A DNA stretch of 64,000 bases from Thermothielavioides terrestris NRRL 8126 (lineage: Eukaryota; Ascomycota; Sordariomycetes; Sordariales; Chaetomiaceae): the NCBI RefSeq assembly GCF_000226115.1, contig NC_016460.1, forward strand, positions 2,294,001 to 2,358,000, read 5' to 3'. A model generated the notes under the pieces. It was not told where the DNA came from, made no database searches, and saw only the letters and a list, made by a program, of their open reading frames with translations. Both the position numbers and the translations under genes were made by a program. Shown in pieces: positions 33,901 to 44,942 of the stretch. Numbering within the stretch: position 1 is the stretch's first letter; every line of letters starts with the position of its first letter.

Positions 33901-35020
33901 GAATAGTGTTTCCGATTTGGAAGGTCGCCAGGGGCTCCTTGGTGCTCGCGAACTTCTGGAACTCGGCAAAGGACTTGGAGAAGGACGCCGAAATCTTCTC
34001 CAGCAGACTGAAGAGAGAGTGAGCCGAGGCGGCCTTGGCATCGCTCCGAGGTGTTGGGTTGAACTTGTCCTTGCTCGAGTTGCTCACGAAGAAGCCGCCG
34101 ACGTGGCCCGTGACGTGGTATTGCTCGCCCTCGTTTGTAGTGACGGAGATGTAGAGGAGATGGCCTTTTTGCCGCCACTGCGCCGGAGGCGGGTTCCACG
34201 GCGACAGGGAAATCTGCTTGACGGTCTTGGGCGCCGAAGATGTCTCCTTCGGAAGGAGGACGGAGAGGTCAGGGTTCGCATCGAAATCGTATGGCTGAAC
34301 TTCCTTCTCAGCCTCCTCGGCGGCCGCGGCAACAACATCGTCGTGGATCGAGACACCGGCAAAGATGCCCTGCGCGGTGTCGGTCCGGTCCCCGGCGGCG
34401 CCAATCAGTTCCCGGATCCGAATGAAATGAATTCTGGCATCTTTCTCGGTGTACGGGTCTTCGACGACGCGCAGCTCGGAGCCGGAAGCGAGACCCTCGA
34501 CATCGGAGACCTGGACAAAGTCGTTGATGCGCTGTCCGTTATGTTCGAGGTGGAAGCACGAGTATTGCACAGCAACGGGGTGTTCGATGATGGACTGGCG
34601 GATCTCGTGGATTTGCTCCAGCGGGGACACCTGAGCCGGTTTAGAAGTTGCTTGGGGACCTCCGAGGCAGCCAAACGTACCGGGATCTCCAACGGCTCGC
34701 CGGCGTGGGGCAGGACAATCTTCACGAGGAAGGGGGCATCTGCGCAGCAGTTAGGGAGCTGTGGCCCGGGGTGGTCGCGTGCGTTTTGAGCCGCTCGTTA
34801 TCCGCACACACCTTCGGCCTGCTCGGCGCCGTCTTCCGTCGGCTGCGTGGGTTCCGGGCCCTCCGCGGGCGCGTCCTGCGCTGGAATAGTCTCGGATGCC
34901 GGGTTGTCTGCCAGAAAAAGTTGTATTAGTCCGGGGTGCCGGCGGCAGGGTCTCTGGCAGGGCGCAGGCACGCGAGCACATACTGGTTGGGGCGGCTGCG
35001 TTCAACGCGGAATCTGCCAT
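30962..35020 (-). CDS. clu1: Clustered mitochondria protein Clu1/CluA
   Basis: Four exons: 35,020-34,984, 34,907-34,812, 34,739-34,681, 34,630-30,962; 1,286 residues, the usual length. The first three exons encode MADSALNAAAPT, an acidic Pro/Glu-rich segment and APFLVKIVLPHAGEP, joined in phase to SPLEQIHEIRQ. The order matches Clu proteins: the N-terminal ubiquitin-like CLU_N region (about 60-130), the central CLU domain (about 330-590, with NVFFSFG and KYVLDLYRITPLD), a Lys/Glu-rich linker (about 620-670), the eIF3 p135-like region (about 680-850) and C-terminal tetratricopeptide repeats (about 1,000-1,150, YHTLSQLYFQLEQ). It ends in a basic RGNPKRRGG tail. Cytosolic; known to bind mRNAs for mitochondrial proteins and to prevent mitochondrial clumping, and reported in yeast as an eIF3-associated factor (TIF31). 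Divergent from the next gene. Confidence 0.96.
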
Positions 35021-35761
35021 GTTGAAACTGTATATCCCGGGGTGGTATTGTAATGTATCCGAGCAACGGCGAAGTGCTTAAAGGCTTGAAGTTACTTGAA
35101 AGATGCGACGAGGGGCTAGCTGACTGTGCAAAACGAGCTCCGGAGCAACGGGAAGATGCAAGCCGAGCGATGCCGGGCGAAGGGCGTGCCGAAGACAGAT
35201 GAATAAATGGTTAAAACAACCCAATTGGAATTACAAAGGTGCAAATATGCTGCCAAACACCCGACTAAAGGAAACGACAGTGGGCTGGGCTTGCTGAGAG
35301 GGATTGGTGTTCAGGTCATTGGGACGTTGAGTTTTTCGCGATGTTGCCGAACTTTTTTTTTCTCGGCCAGTCGCATGATGCGGTTTAGCTGCACCGTATT
35401 CCGAGCGTGCACTAGAGCCGGTTTCGCAGGCGGTAAGAACCCGGCTCCTGAGTCAAGACCCCACGCGGACGCTCGGCATGAGTCGGGATTGAGTGGCATT
35501 GGGCGAGGAAAGCCATCCCTGGAGGCCGCTAGTCCAAAAATAGGGAGCTGTGTAAACAGATTCCGGTCCGCAACAACGAATGAAAACAAAGCGCAAGCAA
35601 GCTCCGCGATGCCGATTCATGTGAACCATCAGCATTGACAGGCCACATTACTCAAGTACACTGAATATATCGGAGTACCAGCTACGTTCAACGGCCTATC
35701 TCATCTTTCATTTATTCTGCTGCCGAGCCGCCCTCCGCCCGGCGCGCGAGCGGCCGAGCGC
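35021..35761. promoter_or_regulatory. Divergent intergenic region between clu1 and the 987-residue gene
   Basis: 741 bp with start codons facing away on each side, so both promoters must lie here. No coding signal and no specific operator recognised. Confidence 0.6.
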
Positions 35762-38725
35762 ATGGAGTACCCGTCCATCATCGCTTGTTCAGCGTCGCCA
35801 AGCCGTTGGAATCCCCCCAGACAGAGTGCTGCTGGCAGTGTCGCTTCAGAACCGGTACAGTCCTGGACGGCCACGCGCTGCCACCGGCTGCTCCGACCGC
35901 TTCTTGCCCATCTCGCGGCCCTCAGGAAAGACCAAGAGCGGAGGTCCTTGGTTCGCAATGGCTCGGGCACAGCAGCCCCTGCCCAATGCGCGAAGCCCCG
36001 GAGGACCGTGTTGGGCAAGCGGAGCTACCCGGACTCCGACTCCGACTACACCGACAAGAAAACATACCGCAAGTACTCCAGAAAAGCCTCGGGCAGACAA
36101 TGCGTGAACGGCCAGTCATGCACACCACAGCGCAACGTCCAAAGGCAGCGCCGGCAGCCTGATAACAGGCCCTCCCAGGATGTGGTGCTGCCCACGCCGT
36201 TCCTCCGCCGCGTAAGGGATCACCGCCCCTCTTCTCCGCCCCAGGTCCTAGACGAGCCATGTCACGAGGAGCCAGCTCCGGTGAGCGGACGATGCAGCCA
36301 CGCGGGGAGCCGCTGCCGGACGAAGTGTGTATTCGAAATGGAGCTGGCGGGTCTGCGCGCGACGGTCGACGCCGAGAGACACGGCCTCTATGAGTCGGTC
36401 TTCCGAGCATTTGACTCGCTGCTCAGGGTCACCTCGCCTCGGAAGAACCAGGCAGCAGGGCCCAAATCGCTACTCGCCATGTGCCTGCGGAAGGTTCCGG
36501 CCTACATCGCAGAGCTCGAGGAGTGGGAGAGAAGGGACTCGGAGGAGAACGGGACCAAGTCCGCCGTGCAGGGAGCCGGCGTGTCGTTCGAGATATACTC
36601 GGAGCTCGAGTCTCTGGGTGCCGTCGACGGATGGAGACACCTCTGCCTGCTGGCGCGGGCTCATGGCGTCCACATGATACAGGACGCTGCATCGGAAGGG
36701 CTGCTGGAAGATCCAGTGACAGCCCTGCTTATACGGTTGTGTCTCGAATACATGCCGGCGATGGAATGTATGGACCTGCTCAAGATCTACCTTTACCGCC
36801 AGTACCCGAAGCCTCAGCCCGCTAATGACGACCTATTCTCCGCCCCGGCGCTTCGGCCGCTCCAGATCCTCCGATGTTGCGACCCGACGGGAACGACTCT
36901 GATGCCGAGGATGCTGGCCGATTTACTTGCCGACGGATTGCTACCGGCCGATTGGATCTTGACCGCTCGGTTTGCCGACCTATGGCCGGCAACGGTCCGC
37001 CTTCTCACCCAGACGAAGCCTTGTCCAGACGCCGTGGATTTCGTCGTCACCGGACTAGAATTACTTTGCGACATGGCTGCGCCCACGAGACCTCGTGGCA
37101 TCCCACAAACACGGGTCCGAGGGAAGCCACAGAATACCCTAATCAGCATCGTGGCGGCCCTCGGGTCTCTGGTCCTCCTCAGCGAGGATGGGCTGAACAT
37201 GAATGCCGAGTGTTCAGCAGCCAGATCCGAAACTCTCAAGAGAAGGATAGAATACGTGACAGCGACATGCTCGGAAAGACTCAGGCACAGAAGGAAAGGT
37301 GGCCGGAAATTCGGCACCTACATCCTCGCCCTCTGCGCGTTTCTATCCCTCGAAACAGTTCCCGCCTCAGCCGCCGTCGTCGAGACGGCCTGGAAGGGCG
37401 TCAAGAGCTGCCGAGGCAACCCAAACCTGATGCTCCAGTACGACGCAACCGCAGCCCTCATGAGCCACGTTGCGTATCACTGCGGTCGCGGGATTGGCCT
37501 CGCCCCGCACGTCTACCTCTCACGGCTGTGCGACAAGCTGGAGACGCTGGACCTCCCGGGCGGCGCGCTGAGTAACATGCGCGTGGACGGGGCCTTCCGG
37601 CTGGCCGAGCACACGGGCGACCTACGCGATCTTGCCTACGCAGAGAGCCTGCGGGCCACCGTGGCTGCCGGTTGCTCCACCCCGGAGCAGACACGCAACG
37701 GCGGCGTGAAGAGGAAGGTTTCGTCCTTCTCGGGGATCCGCTGGGACGACGGGATCAGCGAGTGGGTTGCGGCCACCCCCGCGACCGATCTCCGCCCGAC
37801 GGGGCGCTTCCCGCGGTTGAGATCCAAACGCATGGGCATGGAGCAGGCCGAGAACGCGTCAGACACCAACCAGCACGACGAGGCGGATGCCGGATGGTCT
37901 TCAGAGGGCGAAAGCGCAGGGTCTGCGTCTGAAACAGACGGCGAAGACGAAACAATCTCGCCCAACACTGAGGCGTCATCGACCCGCACACCTTCCGAGC
38001 CAAAACCGGGGTCAGAGTCAGAGTCAGAGTCAGAGCCAGAGCCAGAGCCAGAGCCCGAGTCAGATCTACAATCAGATCTGGAACTGCAACCAGAGCTACG
38101 ACCCCCACATCCCGAAGACGACAACAACCACGACTATGCCGACGACGACAGCGGCAACCCTGCCAGCCCTGCCAGCCCTGCCGACCCGCTCACCCAGTCC
38201 CCGCCTCCAGCACCACCAGCACCACCGCTTCCAAAGCAGAGCTCACCACCCGCCGGCGGCCGCTTCCGCTTCCTCGCCGCGCGCCCGCGCCGCCTCTCCC
38301 GCCGCATCACCATCGCCATCACCCCCGCCGGCGACGAGCTGGCGCTCGACGGCCCCGACATTACCGCTAACGACAACGCCGACCACGCCGACAAACATGA
38401 TGTAGTCACTATGAATTCCTGGGGCGGCGGCGGCGGCGGCGAGAGCTGGCTCGGCAGGAAGAAGCCTGCTCGGTTCTCCCGCCCGGCTGGTCTTGTTTCT
38501 TCTTCTACTTCCACTCCTCCTCTTGCTGCTGCTGCTTCTGCTGCTGCTACATCCGGCTGCAGCAACAGCGAGAAGGGGGAGAAGAAGACGAAGAAGAAGA
38601 GGGTGGCGCGCGCGTCGCTGGTGTACCTCCGGCCCGTCTCTGGCGCTTCAAGGGCGGCTAGGGAGCGGGGTGGGGAGGAGGAGGGTGTGGGAGGAGGGAG
38701 TGATGATGAGTTGAGCTTCCTCTGA
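35762..38725 (+). CDS. Unrecognised 987-residue protein with acidic and low-complexity tail
   Basis: Single open frame of 988 codons. I recognise no family. Residues about 95-150 are basic (RTVLGKRSYPDSDSDYTDKK..., KYSRKASGR). Residues about 200-620 look helical and globular, with evenly spaced Leu/Ala (GWRHLCLLARAHGVHMIQDA, LLIRLCLEYMPAMECMDLLK), possibly a helical-repeat fold. The last 300 residues are disordered: a run of Ser-Glu/Pro-Glu dipeptides (about 742-760), Pro-rich, Gly-rich and Ala/Ser-rich stretches, then basic KKTKKKR near the end. Codon use and GC match neighbours. The start at the first ATG is provisional; a 5' exon cannot be excluded. The basic patches suggest a nuclear or nucleic-acid-associated protein, which is inference only. 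Confidence 0.75.
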   Translation: MEYPSIIACSASPSRWNPPRQSAAGSVASEPVQSWTATRCHRLLRPLLAHLAALRKDQERRSLVRNGSGTAAPAQCAKPRRTVLGKRSYPDSDSDYTDKKTYRKYSRKASGRQCVNGQSCTPQRNVQRQRRQPDNRPSQDVVLPTPFLRRVRDHRPSSPPQVLDEPCHEEPAPVSGRCSHAGSRCRTKCVFEMELAGLRATVDAERHGLYESVFRAFDSLLRVTSPRKNQAAGPKSLLAMCLRKVPAYIAELEEWERRDSEENGTKSAVQGAGVSFEIYSELESLGAVDGWRHLCLLARAHGVHMIQDAASEGLLEDPVTALLIRLCLEYMPAMECMDLLKIYLYRQYPKPQPANDDLFSAPALRPLQILRCCDPTGTTLMPRMLADLLADGLLPADWILTARFADLWPATVRLLTQTKPCPDAVDFVVTGLELLCDMAAPTRPRGIPQTRVRGKPQNTLISIVAALGSLVLLSEDGLNMNAECSAARSETLKRRIEYVTATCSERLRHRRKGGRKFGTYILALCAFLSLETVPASAAVVETAWKGVKSCRGNPNLMLQYDATAALMSHVAYHCGRGIGLAPHVYLSRLCDKLETLDLPGGALSNMRVDGAFRLAEHTGDLRDLAYAESLRATVAAGCSTPEQTRNGGVKRKVSSFSGIRWDDGISEWVAATPATDLRPTGRFPRLRSKRMGMEQAENASDTNQHDEADAGWSSEGESAGSASETDGEDETISPNTEASSTRTPSEPKPGSESESESEPEPEPEPESDLQSDLELQPELRPPHPEDDNNHDYADDDSGNPASPASPADPLTQSPPPAPPAPPLPKQSSPPAGGRFRFLAARPRRLSRRITIAITPAGDELALDGPDITANDNADHADKHDVVTMNSWGGGGGGESWLGRKKPARFSRPAGLVSSSTSTPPLAAAASAAATSGCSNSEKGEKKTKKKRVARASLVYLRPVSGASRAARERGGEEEGVGGGSDDELSFL

Positions 38726-38822
38726 GGTTCCCCTGCCTCGGTGGGGATAGTAGACTAGTCGGTTCACGGGGCTGGCTAGGTACTGGACGGGTTTTAGCTG
38801 GTGTGGGGGGAGGGGGGAGGGC

Positions 38823-38952
38823 TTACGGCTGGTGCTGCTGCTGTTTCGTCGGCGATTGAGGCTTGGTTGGTACTTCCACTGTCACTGGTTACGGCTGGTG
38901 GTGCTGCTGCCGTCGGTGATTGAGGCTTGGTTGGCACTTCCACTGTCACTGG
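38823..38952. repeat. Tandem duplication of a ~65-bp unit
   Basis: 38,823-38,888 and 38,889-38,952 are near-identical, each containing TGATTGAGGCTTGGTTGGCA or its variant and ending CCACTGTCACTGG. It lies just downstream of the 987-codon gene. Confidence 0.9.
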
Positions 38953-41693
38953 GGAGTCAGTCATTGGGCCTGTCTTCCCTCTCCTCTCTCTTTACGCAGT
39001 ATGACACAGGACGGGCCGGCGTGGGAGGGGTGTACACCGTCATGGGGTGTTATTATCAGGTGCTGCATATGTGGAAAGTGTTGGGCACTCATGCATTCGT
39101 GGCGTGGCGGGAGTTGGGGGGTTATCACGAGGGTCTGACTACGGAGCACCACCATCTTTCTTACCAGGGTGCTGTGGTGGTAGTTCTGCTGGATGATATC
39201 AAAGCTGTGTTTTGCAGCGTGTAGCAAGTGTTACGGGATAGGGGACAGCGAAATATACATACGCGTTATCAAGGCATTCATGCCTTGGCGCGCGGTTTCG
39301 AGCAGCTCCGGAAGATGACGTCGTTCGTCATGGCTTGGGCAGGCTTACGCGCTATCTCGATCTCTCAGGCGTGGTGGAACGGGATCTGAAACGGGGTGGT
39401 CTCGTTCGGTTCCAGTTGCCTTTGCCCTGTGGATGAGGTGCCACAGAAGCGGGATGTGTCTGGGCGTGGGTGTGTACTGCGTTGGTAATCCGCCCAGGAG
39501 CCAGATTACGGGAAAGTGGGCGTGCTTGTTGTTGCCCAGAGTCAACGCGTTTCTGAGTGGGAACGTCTTATCAGTACCGATGTGTGCTTGACCATGGGCA
39601 CCCTCGGGCCGTCGCAAGGCTAACCCCATTCTGGTGTCTGCCGTGGACGGGAACCTACCAGGTAGCTTACATGGTAGTTAGGTGTCCGGCTGCTTGCAGT
39701 GTCTACTGCGGAGGGTAGTGTATACACATAGGCCACGTCCGATGGATCCGGTTTGTCGGGCGGGGTGTTCTGCCATCTCTCGATGTCTCTCTTTCCAAAC
39801 AGAACCAAGTCTGACAGCTGCAGCCATCCACGTTTGCATCAAGATCCCCTCGGCCGGCAGTGAGGCAGTGACGGCAGGCCGAGACCGCGCTCCCGCTCCG
39901 GCTCTGGCTTAGTGGAAACATGACTCGCCGGCCACACGGCAACCTGCACCTCGGCGAGCAAGTGTAGTTTATTCATCGATGACTGATAGGGGTTTCTTTG
40001 TTCTGGAAGAAAAATCTCCACTTTTCCTTGTGCCCTCGGGTAGATGAGGTGGGGGATGCCAGTCGTCGGGCCTGGATGGGGCTGTTTCAGGCTGGAGCGC
40101 TGCTGGACCACACAGGACGCTGTCGTCACCTTTCTCTTTTACTTTTTTCCTGTCCTTGAGTTCCTCGTTTGACTCGGTATGGAGCCACATTCGTCAGCCG
40201 GGAACCCGGTCAAACAACACAACGGAAACTCCATCTCGGTCGGGAGATCTCAGTCTTGGAGACTCGGCGTCGATCGACTTGGCAGCGATTACCGAAGCGG
40301 TTGGTGAGACGTTTCCTGTGCCGGGCTGTCGTATCTCATGACGATCTGTTTCCAGAAGAGCCGCTTTACTCAACGGTCGTTTTCATCCCATTTGGGACAA
40401 GCGGCGTGAGCCATGTGGCCGCTTGTGTGCCGTGTTGATTGCTTCGGTGGGGCAAGGGGAGCCGAGTTGATATCCCGGCCCGTTTGCCGGCCATCTGGGC
40501 CAGCCAAGCCGAGGCCCGGACCTGCGGCGCAGACTGCCTCTCTCGCTGGGACGATGAGCGATGCGAAGATACACGTCTTCAGGCGACAGTTCCGCAACTG
40601 ACTTGTCGATCTGCATGTCGCTTTCCCGCATAGCGTCCTGAGGTACGGAATACAGAGTACGGATCCGATGTACCCGCACAGCAACGGGAGGCCTGTCGGT
40701 CCTCCGTTACGTTACTTGTTCTTGTCTTGGGCTTGGGCTCATGGATTGGATGGCAGCTTCTGGATGGATTGTTGTGCAGTCCATGGGATGGGAGTCACGA
40801 TAACACTAGTGTACAAGCCCACAGAGATGGCAGGGTACGGAAGTATAGTATACGGATTACCGGAGTGCTGAACCGGTGCCATCACGGTCCGCGCACCAGT
40901 GGCGATTTTCAGGGTAGAGCTTTCGAGGTCCAGCGGCGCCCGCCAGGTCGACTGCCCCGATCAGGCGGCCGCCTGCGGGGATTGCCTCCTGCACAGATGC
41001 AGATGTGCTCCGTGAAGCCGCAGTGAAAGTTCCCGCTTCTCTCGTGGCCTCGAAGTTTGAGTGGTTGAGGTGCGCCGTTCTTTATGCGAGGACTCCTGGC
41101 AAGGCCCTCCCCCTGAGCAGGAGCCCGTGCGCCGTTTCAGGGCCTGGCGAATGGCATCGCCAAACGCAGGGCCCTTGGCAAGCTCGGTGGGGATTCTTGG
41201 CAGGCATGGCATCGCAATTGGTCGCGGCAACAAGGGACCTGGCCGATGCAGGAACAACATCGCACCGCCCGATTGGCACAGGAACATCCGCCACAGAGCA
41301 GAGAGGCAAAAAGGCAGGTTTGGGAACCTCGAGAGCTGGTGGTGTGCGCAAATCACGGTCCACCTGTTGCTCACAGTCAGGAAGTTCGCCTGGTTTTCTG
41401 GAACGGCTAAGGCGTCTGCCAGGTTAGTGTACGGAGGTACATAAACCTGGCTACCTCCAGGGTCCGGCGACTCGCGCAGGCATGGCGGCTAACGTCGACA
41501 GTGACGTTATCATACGTTTCAGCTGGCGACGGCCAAACGTATTTTACGCGTCTGGGTTCAATTTTCTTCCGTTATTCGTGCTGGATTGCGGTCAGGTTTT
41601 CTGAGATCGAAACACACACACGTGTTTTGGCTCTCCTGGTTTTCCTGGATAGGTAGGTGGAGAACAAGGAGACTCCCACGGGTTATTCTTAAA
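38953..41693. other. Intergenic, no gene supported
   Basis: 2.7 kb with only short frames lacking domains or splice logic. Ends at the second MITE copy. Confidence 0.55.
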
Positions 41694-42070
41694 GAGGTCC
41701 CGCCAAGACTAATTTCGGAACCTGCCGCTTACAAGTATTTACAAATTGCCGCGAGGGAGCGGGGTCGCCACGACTTCGAGCAACATCAACAACGAAGAAT
41801 TGCAAAGACTCGTAGCAGCAACTTCGTGAAACCTCAACCAAATTGAAAAAAAAAGAAAACGAAGTTAACCCGCACCCTAACCTTGACCCTCACCCTAACC
41901 ATAACCCTCACCCTAACCAGCGGGGGGCTGGCGCCGCCCCCCGCACCCCCGGCGAACTAACCCGTGGCTAACCCGTGGCGATAGTGCAAACCCCTTGGCG
42001 GTCTTGGCGGGGTATTGACGCTGTAAAAACATTGCCGACAATTGGCCGAAATTAGTCTTGGCGGGACCTC
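41694..42070. mobile_element. MITE-like inverted-repeat element, copy 2
   Basis: 377 bp, the same perfect 25-bp terminal repeats as copy 1 and closely similar throughout. Telomere-like run at 41,866-41,918 and a nine-base-pair GC hairpin at 41,920-41,943. Flanks again extend the inversion, this time TCTTAAA left and TTTAAGA right; TTAA directly flanks an AGAGG terminus on both sides. About 1 kb upstream of the ferric-reductase gene. Confidence 0.88.
41866..41918. repeat. Telomere-like degenerate CCCTAA run in MITE copy 2
   Basis: Imperfect units CACCCTAACC, TGACCCTCAC, CATAACCCTC, CACCCTAACC. More regular than in copy 1. Confidence 0.75.
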
Positions 42071-43085
42071 TTTAAGATCCAGCCTCCTACGGAAGCTGCT
42101 TCCTCTGGGAGCAAGTCCCGATTGGATACACAGTACAGACGCTTTGTAAGTCGAATACACCGAATACACCGGGAAGTGGGTGAATCCAGCTGCTTTGCAC
42201 CGTAAGCAACCCCGCCTGGCGTGAAAATTACACGACGGCCTCCCCTTGGCGCTTGCATGAGCAGTGGAGAACCGATCAAGGTGACCCGCCCCTTCATCCG
42301 CATTGCGAATTCTTGCCTGATCCCTGGATCAGATCTCTCCCTCCGTGGGACCCCTGTGGTCATGGATCCCGTTCCTTTTTCTGAAGAAGATCCCTTTTTC
42401 CATCGGCTGGCCTCTTTTTGAGCATTGATTTTGCCGTACAACGGTCCCTTCTTTCTTCTTTCGGGTCTCAGAGCGTCGCTCCGTCATTTAGAACGGACAC
42501 CCTTCAGGTCGCCGTGAATCTGTTCACAGCGACACCCCCTTCTTCCTCCTCAATTTTCATGCTTCCAACTGGGCGATTTGCCGCGGGACGCTTTCGGCCA
42601 TCTTGACTTTCACTTCACATTCTTTCGGGCCTCGCTCGCCAGGCAACCAACGATTTACGTTCTCTTCAATTCCGAGAATAGGAAGGATATGTGTGGCAAC
42701 TGAAGCCGGCAACCTGACCACTTACACAAGACCATTCAAGACAACAATCACCTTTGTTCTGCGCACAGTCTCTAAGAGAGATCACCACGCGGCACTGCCA
42801 CGCAGCAGCAACAACGAACAACTAAACGACGGTGCCCACTGCCCGCTGCGGGACTCGGCGAGCCTTGGGAACCGTTGTCTATCTCCATCCTTCCCTTGGA
42901 GATCTGCAACTTGACATTTTCAACATTTCGGCAGCGACTACGACGCTCCATCTTGAGGGTCACGATTTCTGTTCTTCAAATACGGCAAATATTAGGTTTA
43001 ACAAGCGACTCGGTGTATTGCTAGGAAGTGGCAGTTTAAGCGGGACGCGGAGTTCTTGACTCAGAAGGACGGCACAGCAGACATC
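42071..43085. promoter_or_regulatory. Upstream region of the ferric-reductase-type gene
   Basis: No coding signal seen. Pyrimidine-rich stretches such as CCTTCTTTCTTCTTTC near 42,446 are typical of fungal promoters and leaders. I saw no convincing paired GATA element of the siderophore-regulator type. Confidence 0.5.
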
Positions 43086-44942
43086 ATGGCTGGAGGATCC
43101 GCGACGGCCGCACAGCAAGGCGGGGCGCACGGTCAGGGCGCGGCCACATCGAGCGTGGACCCGGATGTCGTGAACGAGATGCTCGGGCACTACCTCTTCG
43201 TCGTTCTGGGCGCCATTTCGGTGGTGCTGGCCGCCTGGCGGCTCACCACGCTCCTGGTCCGCTACGTCCGGACCGTGGCGTGCCTCTACAACGACACGCA
43301 GCGCTACTTCGCCCAAGCGTCCGACGAGCTCTCGTGGTTCAAGCGCAACGTGCTCTACGCACCCATCCTCCGCAAGCGGCACAACCGCGAGTTCCAGCTC
43401 AGCTCGGCACTCAACGTCGGCACGCTGCCCACCCGCCTGCAGCTTGTCTTCTTGCTCGGCTACTTCGCGACCAACGTGGCTTTCTGCGTCATCACCATCG
43501 ACTTCTCGGGCCCGTTCACCCAGGTTGCCGCTCTCGTGCGGAACCGGACCGGCGTGCTTGCCACGGTCAACATGATCCCTCTTTTCCTGATGGCCGGCAG
43601 GAACAATCCCCTGATTCCCCTCCTCGGCATCTCCTTTGACACGTTCAACCTGCTTCACCGCTGGCTGGGCCGGATCGTAATCCTGGAGGCGCTCGCCCAC
43701 ACCCTGGCGTTCCTCATCGGCGACGCGTCGACCGCCGGCTGGAACGCCGCCTTCCAAACCGTCTTCAGGGTCCAATACATGATGTGGGGATTCATTGTAC
43801 GTTCTCTTGCCCTTGATCCTGCCTACCTAATCTCTGAATGGACTTGACCGCTAACCTTTTTTTTTCCTGGTTCTTTGCAGGCAACGTGCGCGATGGTGGT
43901 CATCGGCATCCAGGCCGCGAGCATCTTCCGCCACGCCTACTACGAGACCTTCAAGCTGGCCCACATCGCGCTGGCGATCGTTGCCGTCCTCGGCCTGTGG
44001 TACCACCTCGAACTCAAGCGGCTGCCCCAGCTGCGGTACGTCTACGCGGTGGTGGCGCTGTGGGTCTTCGACCGCGCCGCGCGCCTGCTGCGCCTCGGCT
44101 ACCGCAACCTCGGCGCGGGCGGCACCAAGACGCTCGTCGAGGCGCTGCCCGGCGGCGCCTGCCGCGTGACGGTCACCATGGCGCGCCCGTGGGACTTCAA
44201 GCCCGGCCAGCACGCCTACCTGTACATGCCGACGATCGGCTACTGGCAGTCGCACCCGTTCACGGTCGCCTGGAGCGACGAGGCTGACCAGCCGGACGGC
44301 GAGAAGCTGCCGATGGACCGGCAGGACGTGCTGGCCAAGCGCAAGACGACCGTCTCCTTCATCATCCGCGGCCGCACCGGCTTCACGGGCGCGCTGTACA
44401 GCCGCGCGGCGGCGCGCCCGGACGGCCGGATGGTGACGCGCTGCCTGGTCGAGGGACCCTACCGCGGCTCCAGCCGGCTGCGCTCGTACGGCACGGTGAT
44501 GCTGTTCGCGGGCGGCGTGGGCATCACGCAGGCGGTGCCGCACGTGCGCGACCTGGTGGCCGGCTTCGGCAACGGCACGGTGGCGACGCGCAAGGTCGTG
44601 CTGGTCTGGACGATCCAGAGCCCCGAGCACCTCGAGTGGATCCGGCCCTGGATGACCGAGGTGCTGGCCATGGAGAGGCGCCGCGAGGTCCTGCGCGTCC
44701 TGCTCTTCGTCAGCCGCCCGCGCTCCACCAAGGAGATCCACAGCCCCAGCGCGACCGTGCAGATGTTCCCCGGCCGCCCCAACATCGACATGCTGCTGGG
44801 CATGGAGATGGAGAGCCAGGTCGGCGCCATGGCCGTCTCGGTGTGCGGGCCCGGCGCGCTGAGCGACGAGGTGCGCCGCGCCGTGCGGGTCAGGCAGTAC
44901 CAGGGCAACGTGGACTTTGTGGAGGAGGCCTTCTCCTGGTAG
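43086..44942 (+). CDS. Ferric-reductase-type transmembrane oxidoreductase (FRE/NOX fold)
   Basis: Two exons: 43,086-43,796 and 43,881-44,942 (intron donor GTACGT, acceptor GCAG), 590 residues. It moves electrons from cytosolic NADPH through FAD and two hemes across a membrane, typically to ferric or cupric chelates. Two heme-ligand histidine pairs are visible with the canonical spacing: His191-x13-His205 and His265-x13-His279, in membrane helices. The FAD-binding motif HPFTVA is at 362-367 and the NADPH-binding GGVGIT at 448-453; the C terminus ends in FVEEAFSW, usual for the family. No clear secretion signal; the first membrane segment is at about residues 35-60. The first ATG in frame is 43,086. 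Whether it reduces iron, copper or another acceptor is not decided by sequence. No iron permease or multicopper oxidase neighbours it. Confidence 0.92.

Noticed and set aside
30905..34789. Long plus-strand open frames (up to 432 codons) opposite clu1
   Set aside because: Antisense shadows of GC-rich third codon positions in clu1; low-complexity Arg/Ala/Leu/Val composition and no family motif.
43056..43085. N-terminal extension of the ferric-reductase-type protein by ten codons
   Set aside because: The extension would begin at TTG; the first ATG is at 43,086.
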